A stretch of 10,626 nucleotides of DNA from Dehalococcoidia bacterium (GTDB lineage: Bacteria; Chloroflexota; Dehalococcoidia; SHYD01; SHYC01): NCBI GenBank assembly GCA_016844365.1, contig JAENIT010000009.1, positions 1 to 10,626 on the forward strand, written 5' to 3'. Positions 1 to 5,599 of this stretch are shown piece after piece. Position 1 is the first letter of the stretch. Every line of letters starts with the position of its first letter. The position numbers and the translations under genes were made by a program. The notes under the pieces were generated by a model. That model was not told the origin of the DNA and did not search any database. It saw only the letters and a program-made list of their open reading frames with translations.

Positions 1-251
1 TGGGCGGACTCATAGCCGCACCCACTATCGCCGTGCCCACCAGTTTCGGCTACGGAACCAGCTTCGGGGGGCTGGCAGCGCTCCTGGCGATGCTGAATAG
101 CTGCGCACCGGGAGTATGCGTGGTGAACATAGATAACGGATTTGGCGCTGGATACCTGGCGGCAACCATAAACGCCATCGCCAACCGAGATGTTAATAAC
201 GATGCCGAAGCCTTAAAAGCGACAGGTGTGGTAGAAAAGGGGAACGGTTAA
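1..251 (+). CDS. larB: LarB, nickel-pincer cofactor biosynthesis protein (3' end only)
   Basis: Only the last 82 codons are visible; the frame is open to the left edge (first full codon at 3), so the real start lies outside the window. The stretch around residues 10-46, with [20 protein letters not shown] followed by [20 protein letters not shown], is the typical C-terminal part of LarB, which carries a PurE-like AIR-carboxylase domain. In the known pathway LarB carboxylates and hydrolyses nicotinic acid adenine dinucleotide, giving the dicarboxylated mononucleotide that LarE then thiolates. The stop codon is 6 bp before the larE start, which supports one transcript with larE and larC. Identification rests on motif recognition and the larE/larC context. 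An unrelated PurE homologue is unlikely here. Confidence 0.9.
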   Translation, partial: GGLIAAPTIAVPTSFGYGTSFGGLAALLAMLNSCAPGVCVVNIDNGFGAGYLAATINAIANRDVNNDAEALKATGVVEKGNG

Positions 252-257
252 ATATTT

Positions 258-1115
258 ATGGAACATGGAGCTAGCCCTCAGGAGAAACTGTCCCAGTTGC
301 GAGCTATTCTGGAGGAGATGGGGTCTGTCCTGGTTGCATACTCGGGGGGGGTAGATAGCAGTTTTCTGGCTGCAGTAGCCCACCAAGTCCTGGGGGAGAG
401 GGCCTTGGCCGTGACCGCCGTGTCCCCCAGCTATCCCCACCGAGAGAGGGCCGAGGCTCTGGCCGTAGCCAATGAGATAGGCATACGCCAGATGTTTCTG
501 GAAACCAACGAGGTAGAAGACCCCAACTACGCGGCTAACGCCTCCAGTCGATGCTACTTCTGTAAGGTGGAGCTTTACGACCGGATGGAGGAGGTGGCGT
601 CTAAGGAGGGTCTAAGGTGGGTGGCCGATGGCTTTAACCTGGACGACCTCATGGACTTCCGCCCCGGACACAAGGCTGGAGCGCAACGCAATGTCCGCAG
701 CCCCCTGCACGAAGCCAAGATGACCAAAGCGGACATCCGCTCTCTATCGCAAGAGATGGGGCTTTCCACGTGGGATAAGCCCGCGATGGCCTGTCTCTCC
801 TCCAGGATCCCCTACGGCACCCCGGTTACGGCAGAGCTTCTGCGCCGCATCGACGAGGCGGAGGAGTACATCTACAACCTTGGCCTACGCCAGTTCCGAG
901 TCCGCCATCACGACTCCATAGCCCGCATTGAGGTCAGCCCCCAGGACATGATCCTCATGGTAGATGACGACGTAAGGGCCAAAGTCGTGGCTAAACTTCA
1001 CTCCCTGGGCTACGCCTACGTAACCCTAGACCTGGTAGGGTACAGAACGGGGAGTCTTAACGAAGTCCTCCCCCTCGCTTCTCGTCCTAAAGACTCCGCC
1101 CTCACCTTGCGGTAG
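258..1115 (+). CDS. larE: LarE, ATP-dependent sulfur transferase of NPN cofactor synthesis
   Basis: This 285-residue protein is a PP-loop ATP pyrophosphatase family member. The ATP-binding loop SGGVDSS is at residues 29-35. Later conserved blocks include DGFNLDDLMDFRPG (about 124-137) and ACLSSRIPYG (178-187). LarE activates the carboxylates of the LarB product by adenylation and replaces them with thiocarboxylates, supplying the two sulfurs that bind nickel. Cys179 matches the sacrificial cysteine of Lactobacillus plantarum LarE (Cys176). In addition there is a CxxC pair (Cys99, Cys102 in SSRCYFCK). Three-cysteine LarE proteins of this kind are known to hold a [4Fe-4S] cluster and may transfer sulfur without consuming the enzyme's own cysteine. 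The ATG at 258 follows the larB stop by 6 bp, with an AAGGGGA stretch upstream as a somewhat distant ribosome site. The length fits the family. Confidence 0.95.
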   Translation: MEHGASPQEKLSQLRAILEEMGSVLVAYSGGVDSSFLAAVAHQVLGERALAVTAVSPSYPHRERAEALAVANEIGIRQMFLETNEVEDPNYAANASSRCYFCKVELYDRMEEVASKEGLRWVADGFNLDDLMDFRPGHKAGAQRNVRSPLHEAKMTKADIRSLSQEMGLSTWDKPAMACLSSRIPYGTPVTAELLRRIDEAEEYIYNLGLRQFRVRHHDSIARIEVSPQDMILMVDDDVRAKVVAKLHSLGYAYVTLDLVGYRTGSLNEVLPLASRPKDSALTLR

Positions 1116-1124
1116 ACTTGTAGT

Positions 1125-1157
1125 GTCCGCCTTGCGGACTCCGTGCGCGGAGAGTCC
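1125..1157 (+). promoter_or_regulatory. Overlapping alternative hairpins between larE and larC
   Basis: In the 99-bp larE-larC gap, GTCCGC (1125-1130) and GCGGAC (1134-1139) form a perfect 6-bp stem with a 3-nt loop. A second stem uses GGACTCCG (1136-1143) with CGG (1148-1150) and AGTCC (1153-1157), with an AG bulge and a TGCG loop. The two compete for bases 1136-1139, so only one can form. No U-run follows, so this is not a simple intrinsic terminator. It could be an mRNA switch, a processing or stability element within the operon, or a small dispersed palindromic repeat. The structure is seen in the sequence; the function is inferred. Confidence 0.4.
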
Positions 1158-1214
1158 GATAAGTCGTACAGGACAAGCTTGTTGAACTATTTGTAGGAGT
1201 TGGTCTAACTATTC

Positions 1215-2420
1215 ATGAAAGTTGCCTACTTTGATTGCTTCGCCGGAGCCAGCGGCGATATGCTCTTGGGCGCTCTCGTGGATGCCGGGCTCCCCCTGGA
1301 TGCCCTGAAGGAGGAGTTGAGCAAGCTCTCACTGAGGGGATACACCCTGCTGGCGCAGGGGGGCAAAAGAGGGCCCATAGCCGGGACCAAGGTAACCGTA
1401 GAACTTGATCCATCTCACGGTCAGCAGCCCCAGCGCACTATAAACGACATTTATGAGATCATCGATGGCAGCGCTATACCATCGGAGCTGGCCCACCAGG
1501 GAAAGGATATCTTCCTACGCCTGGCAGAGGCAGAGGCCAAGATCCATGGCATATCGCCGCAAGAGGTGCACTTTCACGAAGTGGGGGCGGTGGACTCTAT
1601 CGTGGACATCATGGGAACCCTTCTGGGCCTCCGACTACTGGGGGTAGCAAAGGTGTACTGCTCTCCTCTGCCCCTGGGCGACGGCTACGTTAACGCCCAG
1701 CACGGGCTGCTTCCCGTTCCCGCTCCGGCCACTCTGGAGCTGATCGCTCGCGCCAAGGCTCCAACCCGTCCCAACCCTGAAACCGGCCACCCCTTAGGAG
1801 AGATGCTCACCCCAACGGCTGCGGCTATCCTCACAACGTTAGCCACCTTTCATCGGCCAGCCCTTGCCCTAGATCGAGTGGGCTACGGGCTGGGAACCAG
1901 AGACAATCCCCGGCTGCCCAACGCCCTGCGCCTGTGGCTGGGCGAAGAGAGTGGGGTGGCACAGCGTGAAGTGCTCCTTCTAGAGACCAACATAGACGAC
2001 ATGAACCCTGAGATCTACGGCTACGTCTTGGAGCGACTTTTCTCCGCAGGCGCATACGATGTGTGGTTCACTCCTATCCAGATGAAGAAGAACCGCCCTG
2101 GCACCATGATGAGCGTCCTAGCGCCCCCTGAGGCCGAGGCTACAGTGGCGGAGTTGGTCCTGCGAGAGACCTCGACTCTAGGAGTGCGGGTGCAGCTCCT
2201 CAGCCGGTATGAGGCCGAGCGCCAGGTGGTAACCGTGGAGACCGAGCTAGGCGCGGCCGTTGTAAAGGCGAAAAGCCTCCACGGTCACGTCATCAGCATA
2301 TCTCCTGAGTACGAGGACTGCCGGCGGTTGGCCCTTGAGCACAACATTCCCATCGGCCAGGTGTACCAGATAGTGGAAAAGGAGGCCTGGGCTCACCTGC
2401 CTACAGTGGGTACGCCCTGA
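1215..2420 (+). CDS. larC: LarC, nickel insertase of NPN cofactor synthesis
   Basis: This 401-residue protein is a LarC (DUF111) family member. Family signatures are DCFAGASGDMLLGALVDAG near the N-terminus (7-25), HFHEVGAVDSIVDI (119-132) and LLETNIDDMNPEIYGYVLE (255-273), followed by MKKNRPGTMMSVL (290-302). LarC inserts nickel into the thiolated mononucleotide in a CTP-dependent reaction, completing the nickel-pincer cofactor used by LarA-type racemases and epimerases. In L. plantarum the protein is encoded as larC1/larC2 joined by a programmed frameshift; here the whole protein is one uninterrupted frame. The ATG at 1215 has AGGAG at 1195-1199, a long spacing of 15 nt. A TTG nearer the site runs into a stop at once, so 1215 is the best start. 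It lies downstream of larB and larE and 12 bp upstream of the diguanylate cyclase gene. Confidence 0.95.
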   Translation: MKVAYFDCFAGASGDMLLGALVDAGLPLDALKEELSKLSLRGYTLLAQGGKRGPIAGTKVTVELDPSHGQQPQRTINDIYEIIDGSAIPSELAHQGKDIFLRLAEAEAKIHGISPQEVHFHEVGAVDSIVDIMGTLLGLRLLGVAKVYCSPLPLGDGYVNAQHGLLPVPAPATLELIARAKAPTRPNPETGHPLGEMLTPTAAAILTTLATFHRPALALDRVGYGLGTRDNPRLPNALRLWLGEESGVAQREVLLLETNIDDMNPEIYGYVLERLFSAGAYDVWFTPIQMKKNRPGTMMSVLAPPEAEATVAELVLRETSTLGVRVQLLSRYEAERQVVTVETELGAAVVKAKSLHGHVISISPEYEDCRRLALEHNIPIGQVYQIVEKEAWAHLPTVGTP

Positions 2421-2432
2421 GGTATAACTAAT

Positions 2433-3455
2433 ATGCTCCGATGGGGATTAGTCCGCCTCCTCCTTATAGCTCTCTCCTTCGCATCGGTCTCAATAGCCCT
2501 TGCCACAGTGCCGGATCGGGCTATACGCTATTGGTACCTTTATTACTCCCCGGTCATCATAACCGCAGTTAGCTTCGGGCTAAGGGGCGCTCTTGCCGGG
2601 TGCAGTATCGCCATACTTTGTATCATCATCTTTTTTGATCGAGTCAGTCCCCTGCTTCAGGATGTAAGGGAAGGAGTCCTTATGAAGGTTTCCCTGGTTA
2701 CCGGCGCCCCCGCAGCGGAAGTGGCGGCTCTGTTATCGCAGGTCGCGGGCACTCCCTTAGCAGACGCTATCCATAATCTCGCAGCTCCTTTCGATGTATC
2801 GGCTGATCTTCCCATCATAGTGGCAGGGATGATCGTCCTGACCCTCATCAGCACCGTCGTGGGCTGGCTGGTGGATGAAAACAAGCGGAAAGAGTGGCTT
2901 CTGGAGGAGAGGGCCGACAAGGACGGCATGACCGGTCTCTGGAACCACCGCCGGTTCCACGAACTGCTAGAGCAGGAGGTGGCCCGAAGCCAGCGTTATG
3001 GACGCACAGTGGGGCTCCTTTTTATGGACATCGACGATCTAAAGCAATACAACGACAAATACGGCCACCAGGCTGGAGACGGTTTGATCAAATATGTGGC
3101 CAGCGCCCTTTGTAAGACAGTGCGAGCAGTGGATGTCGTATCCCGCTACGGGGGAGACGAGTTTGCCGTGATTCTGCCGGAGACCGGGGCTCGCGAGGCA
3201 AAAACTGCGGCCGATAGAATAAGGAGCTACGTAGTAGAGAATCCATATCTCAATGATCACGATTCACCCATAGGGTTAACCCTGAGCATTGGAGTGGCAG
3301 TGTGCCCGGACCACGCTAAGGACAAAGACACCCTTATCAGGGTTGCCGACATCGCTCTGTACGAAGCAAAAAGCTCGGGGGGAAACAAGGTGTGCGCTTA
3401 CGAGATACCAGATGAAGGAGGCGCCCAACAGAGCTACGCTTCCAGCTCCGGTTAA
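2433..3455 (+). CDS. Membrane diguanylate cyclase (GGDEF domain)
   Basis: This 340-residue protein makes cyclic di-GMP from two GTP. The N-terminal part has hydrophobic segments at about 5-25, 36-69 and 125-147, with a polar insert at about 72-122, giving a small membrane sensor resembling but not clearly assignable to the DUF4118/MASE types. A short helix (148-161) leads to the GGDEF domain (about 162-325), which opens with DKDGMTGLWNHRRF and has the active-site GGDEF exactly at 240-244. The inhibitory I-site RxxD is present as RAVD (231-234), five residues upstream as in product-inhibited cyclases. It should therefore be catalytically active and feedback controlled. The ATG at 2433 follows the larC stop by 12 bp, with GAGG overlapping that stop, so it is probably translated from the lar transcript. 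No EAL or HD-GYP phosphodiesterase domain is in the window. Confidence 0.92.
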   Translation: MLRWGLVRLLLIALSFASVSIALATVPDRAIRYWYLYYSPVIITAVSFGLRGALAGCSIAILCIIIFFDRVSPLLQDVREGVLMKVSLVTGAPAAEVAALLSQVAGTPLADAIHNLAAPFDVSADLPIIVAGMIVLTLISTVVGWLVDENKRKEWLLEERADKDGMTGLWNHRRFHELLEQEVARSQRYGRTVGLLFMDIDDLKQYNDKYGHQAGDGLIKYVASALCKTVRAVDVVSRYGGDEFAVILPETGAREAKTAADRIRSYVVENPYLNDHDSPIGLTLSIGVAVCPDHAKDKDTLIRVADIALYEAKSSGGNKVCAYEIPDEGGAQQSYASSSG

Positions 3456-3464
3456 ATCTATGCA

Positions 3465-3481
3465 GGCCAAGCGGCATGGCC
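3465..3481. terminator. Weak hairpin between convergent genes
   Basis: GGCCA (3465-3469) and TGGCC (3477-3481) form a 5-bp stem with a 7-nt loop in the 53-bp gap between the diguanylate cyclase stop and the stop of the convergent membrane protein gene. Its position fits a transcript end for either strand. There is no clear U-run on either side, so an intrinsic terminator is only a possibility. Confidence 0.2.
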
Positions 3482-3508
3482 CGTCGCTAAACTGTCAGCG
3501 CGTTTCCG

Positions 3509-3916
3509 TCACAAAATCATCGGGGCCAGCCCGAAGAATTCGGCTAGCAACTGATGGGGCCAGGAGAGGCAAAAACGAATAAAGGTTGAGTCGAAGAAAA
3601 GGCCGAAGCTAAGTGTCCCATGGGTGCTGACAACGCCTAGCACACCAAACAGGACAGAGGCCGCAATATACATCAAAAAGCCCAGCAGTATCCTCTCCGT
3701 CATCCCATCCACATTGATAATCCCCCCGGAGAGAAGAACGAACCCAACCATGAAAATAGAAGTGAAGGCTAGAGCTATCTCCCGTGGGTCAAGGTTAAAA
3801 TAGGGGAGGCCGCCCCTGGCCAGGGTAACTCGCCCCAGAGGGCTGCCCATGAAAAGCACGACCAGTGCGAAAACTACCAGGAAAATCCCGCCTATAAAAA
3901 AATGCTTCCTCTCCAT
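3509..3916 (-). CDS. Small hypothetical membrane protein
   Basis: I do not recognise this protein. From the ATG at 3916 it has 135 residues, starting MERKHFFIGG. It has three clear hydrophobic helices, at about 5-24, 46-67 and 75-97, and an aromatic-rich, partly hydrophobic C-terminal stretch ending LAEFFGLAPMIL. There is no signal-peptide cleavage motif and no charged catalytic motif. The frame opens further upstream at a GTG (3943), but that codon has no ribosome site and would lie at the predicted transcription start. The ATG at 3916 has GGAAGGGTGG just upstream, so I prefer it. The gene is transcribed towards the diguanylate cyclase gene and stands alone on its strand. The helical pattern and start signals suggest a real gene. 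Confidence 0.6.
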   Translation of the reverse strand: MERKHFFIGGIFLVVFALVVLFMGSPLGRVTLARGGLPYFNLDPREIALAFTSIFMVGFVLLSGGIINVDGMTERILLGFLMYIAASVLFGVLGVVSTHGTLSFGLFFDSTFIRFCLSWPHQLLAEFFGLAPMIL

Positions 3917-3951
3917 CTTTAGCCACCCTTCCAGGGAAGTCACGCGCTAAA

Positions 3952-3979
3952 AGTATATAACAAGGCGTTAGGCTGTGAA
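3952..3979 (-). promoter_or_regulatory. Sigma70-like promoter of the small membrane protein gene
   Basis: Read on the - strand, TTCACA (3979-3974) is a five-of-six match to the -35 consensus. It is followed after a 16-bp spacer by TATACT (3957-3952), a five-of-six match to the -10 consensus. Transcription would start near 3945, about 29 nt upstream of the ATG at 3916. This is a sequence match only, but the placement is good. Confidence 0.45.
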
Positions 3980-4083
3980 AAGCTATCGACAGTTTAAGGG
4001 AAGAATGCCAATAATCGAAGAGGTGTTGACTGGTGAGGGTGCTCGTTAAGCCCGCTCCTTGTGTACCAGAGGTGATCGATTTT

Positions 4084-4186
4084 CCCCTCCCTTGCAGGGA
4101 GGGGCTAGGGGAGGGTCGACCGCCCACCAAAGCCGACCGCCCACCAAAGCCGACCGCCCACCTAGCCTCCCCCTTCTAGGGGGAGG
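4084..4186. repeat. REP/BIME-like element with two inverted hairpin arms
   Basis: The left arm is CCCCTCCC (4084-4091), a 5-nt loop and GGGAGGGG (4097-4104), then CTAGG and a G-rich stretch ending GGTCG (to 4118). The right arm, read on the - strand, has the same plan: an 8-bp hairpin (4186-4179 with 4173-4166, 5-nt loop), then CTAGG and TGGGCGGTCG (to 4151). The arms are thus diverged inverted copies around a tandem repeat core. This layout matches palindromic intergenic repeats (REP/BIME or small MITEs) found in many copies in some genomes. No target-site duplication is evident and no transposase is nearby. The copy number elsewhere cannot be seen here. Confidence 0.65.
4117..4162. repeat. 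17-bp tandem repeat, 2.7 copies
   Basis: The unit CGACCGCCCACCAAAGC occurs at 4117-4133 and 4134-4150 without mismatch, then for its first 12 bases at 4151-4162. It forms the core between the two hairpin arms of the surrounding element. Copies are contiguous with no spacers, so this is not a CRISPR array. Copy number may vary between strains by slippage. Confidence 0.85.
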
Positions 4187-4287
4187 GAGAGCTATCGCGC
4201 CCCGGTTCTCATTGAACCCGACTGCTAATTAGGTTACAATTGCTGTGATAGTTACTTGGGTGTGACTCGCTTCCAAATACTATATAC

Positions 4288-4345
4288 ACCCCAGAAATCC
4301 TGTAACCATCAAACCCCTACATAGCTGTCCGCAATGGACTGGGGT
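4288..4345 (+). promoter_or_regulatory. Possible structured leader upstream of the 4380 gene
   Basis: ACCCCAG (4288-4294) is perfectly complementary to CTGGGGT (4339-4345) and could close a stem around a 44-nt interior. A smaller hairpin, GTCC-GCAAT-GGAC (4327-4339), overlaps the 3' strand by one base. The element ends 34 nt before the TTG start. It matches no riboswitch family I know, and chance pairing is possible. Confidence 0.25.
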
Positions 4346-4379
4346 AATCCGCCGGAAACTAGACTAGAGGTGAAAAAAG

Positions 4380-5183
4380 TTGGGCAAGTTTGTCGAACAG
4401 CTTAAGCGTGTTGGCCAGCGAAGGGCAGCCACTGTGGGATTTGCGCGAGCTGCGGCTCAGAATCAGAGTACCAACATGCTCGTGGCCGTGTACCTGGAGG
4501 AGCTGGACGCATCCCTTATAAAGAAGGCTTCTAGCCAGGGAGCCAACGCCATCATGGTAGCGCCACCGAATAAAATCGAGGAAAGTGTTGCCACCAAGTT
4601 CTCGGGATCCCTGAGCGATGTCCCGTGGGGCATAACCCTGACCCCAGGAGATCTTGGCGACTCCCACCCGCTGGGCGAGCCGGACTTCGTTGTCTTAAAG
4701 GACTTGGCCACTCCCGCTAACGTCCTGGGCTCAGATAAGCGCGATGTTCTCCTGGCGCTGGATACTGCGCTACCCGACGCTGCCATCCGGGCGGCAGACG
4801 CGTTGGCAGTGGGGGCGCTGGTGATCGAGTTAGCTCCTTCAGACGTATTGACCATTGAGCACCTGATTGCCTGTCAGCGGGTGGCTCTCCTCACCCAGAA
4901 GCCCGTTATCGCCTCAATCCCCAGCGCCTGGGGCGCCGATGTGCTACCCCACCTACGAGACGTAGGGATTAAATGCGTGCTCCTGAATCTAGCAGGGGCT
5001 GAAGTAGGCAAGGTGGCCGAGTTCTGCGAGGCGGCTCGTGCCTTAGGTCCCCCTCGATCTCCCTTCAAAGAGCTTGACGCGATGGTGCCCGCAAGCGCGT
5101 TCAGGCCCTCGTATCAGAAGAAGGAGGAGGAGGACGAAGAAGAAGAGGACAGTCTTCACGCGAATCACTTTCGACACCACTGA
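4380..5183 (+). CDS. Hypothetical alpha/beta protein with acidic and His-rich tail
   Basis: I do not recognise this 267-residue protein. It shows regular beta-alpha alternation, for example LVAVYLEEL (34-42), ANAIMVAPP (55-63), PDFVVLKDL (101-109), DVLLALDT (122-129), ALVIELAP (146-153), KPVIASIPS (174-182) and IKCVLLNLAG (197-206). This suggests a TIM-barrel-like or related alpha/beta fold. It has no signal peptide or membrane helix, so it is probably cytoplasmic. After a Pro-rich hinge the C-terminus has an almost purely acidic run (249-257) and a tail with His260, His263, His266 and His267, which could bind a divalent metal. The TTG start at 4380 is supported by AGAGGT at 4366-4371 with 8-nt spacing; no better start exists. 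The DUF5678-like gene follows after 54 bp and may be co-transcribed. Confidence 0.75.
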   Translation: MGKFVEQLKRVGQRRAATVGFARAAAQNQSTNMLVAVYLEELDASLIKKASSQGANAIMVAPPNKIEESVATKFSGSLSDVPWGITLTPGDLGDSHPLGEPDFVVLKDLATPANVLGSDKRDVLLALDTALPDAAIRAADALAVGALVIELAPSDVLTIEHLIACQRVALLTQKPVIASIPSAWGADVLPHLRDVGIKCVLLNLAGAEVGKVAEFCEAARALGPPRSPFKELDAMVPASAFRPSYQKKEEEDEEEEDSLHANHFRHH

Positions 5184-5237
5184 CATCGGTACCGAACCGG
5201 TAAGAATTCGCTATCTTTCAAGGTAGGGAGGTATATA

Positions 5238-5504
5238 GTGAGTAAGGAAGGCCTAGACAGGGAGGCTGTAGCTGGCCTTCACCGTTTCGATCAGGATTCC
5301 ATACTTCTAGAACGTCAATACCCAGAATTGCTCAAACAGTATCCAAACCACTGGGTGGCGGTGTACAAGGGGAAAGTGTACATTGAACCTACCCATCAGG
5401 ATCTTGACAAGACCTTGAGGAAGCACAAGGTTCCACTAAATAGGGCCGCTGAGACTTTCCTTTCGACCATTGATAAGAATAGGATAGTTACGCGATTCGC
5501 TTAA
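5238..5504 (+). CDS. Small DUF5678-like protein
   Basis: This 88-residue protein contains the stretch YPELLKQYPNHWVAVYKGKV (29-48), which resembles the core of DUF5678, a short domain of unknown function whose members typically show a 'pelLkkYpgkWVAvvdgkV' pattern. The assignment is by pattern only. The part before it is polar and partly acidic, and the part after it is basic (DKTLRKHKVPLNRA) and probably helical. There is no membrane segment or signal peptide. The start is GTG at 5238 with an excellent GGGAGG (5226-5231) six bases upstream, which argues for efficient translation. It lies 54 bp after the alpha/beta protein gene and about 95 bp before alr. No partner such as a toxin or a retroviral-type aspartyl protease is recognisable next to it. 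Confidence 0.75.
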   Translation: MSKEGLDREAVAGLHRFDQDSILLERQYPELLKQYPNHWVAVYKGKVYIEPTHQDLDKTLRKHKVPLNRAAETFLSTIDKNRIVTRFA

Positions 5505-5599
5505 CCGTAGGGGAAAAGCAACGATACACACAGAATATTCAATCCTCAGCCAAATAGAGAATTACTGAACGCGTTCTGGGTGATAATTGAGGTGATTTT

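Larger units (their letters stand above)
3944..4379. other. Gene-free region of about 460 bp with repeats
   Basis: No convincing coding frame fills the space between the small membrane protein start (3916) and the TTG start at 4380. It holds the - strand promoter at 3952-3979, the hairpin repeat element at 4084-4186, and a possible leader with inverted repeats just before 4380. A weak + strand promoter-like pair, TTGGGT (4256-4261) and TACTAT (4278-4283) with a 16-bp spacer, would start a leader of about 90 nt. The stretch 3980-4080 shows nothing I can name. I see no tRNA and no known riboswitch core. Confidence 0.6.

Noticed and set aside
3289..3582. + strand open frame of 97 codons
   Set aside because: It overlaps the GGDEF coding end in another frame and has no domain-like composition or ribosome site of note.
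3795..4130. - strand open frame of 111 codons with a PSPSPSLQGRGK-like stretch
   Set aside because: It runs through the hairpin repeat element and then overlaps the small membrane protein gene out of frame. Such Pro/Ser/Gly-rich peptides are typical translations of this kind of repeat.
4117..4162. Possible CRISPR array
   Set aside because: The 17-bp units are contiguous with no spacers, and no cas genes are near.
4463..4855. - strand open frame of 130 codons
   Set aside because: It is antisense to the alpha/beta protein and rich in Ser/Ala/Arg, as expected for the reverse of a GC-rich gene. The + strand frame has the ribosome site and a fold-like pattern.
5186..5195. Palindrome TCGGTACCGA after the alpha/beta protein gene as a terminator
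   Set aside because: It has no loop and no U-run; a 10-bp palindrome alone is too weak to call.
5567..5576. LexA/SOS box upstream of alr
   Set aside because: GAAC and GTTC are separated by 2 bases instead of the 4 expected in the gram-positive-type box.
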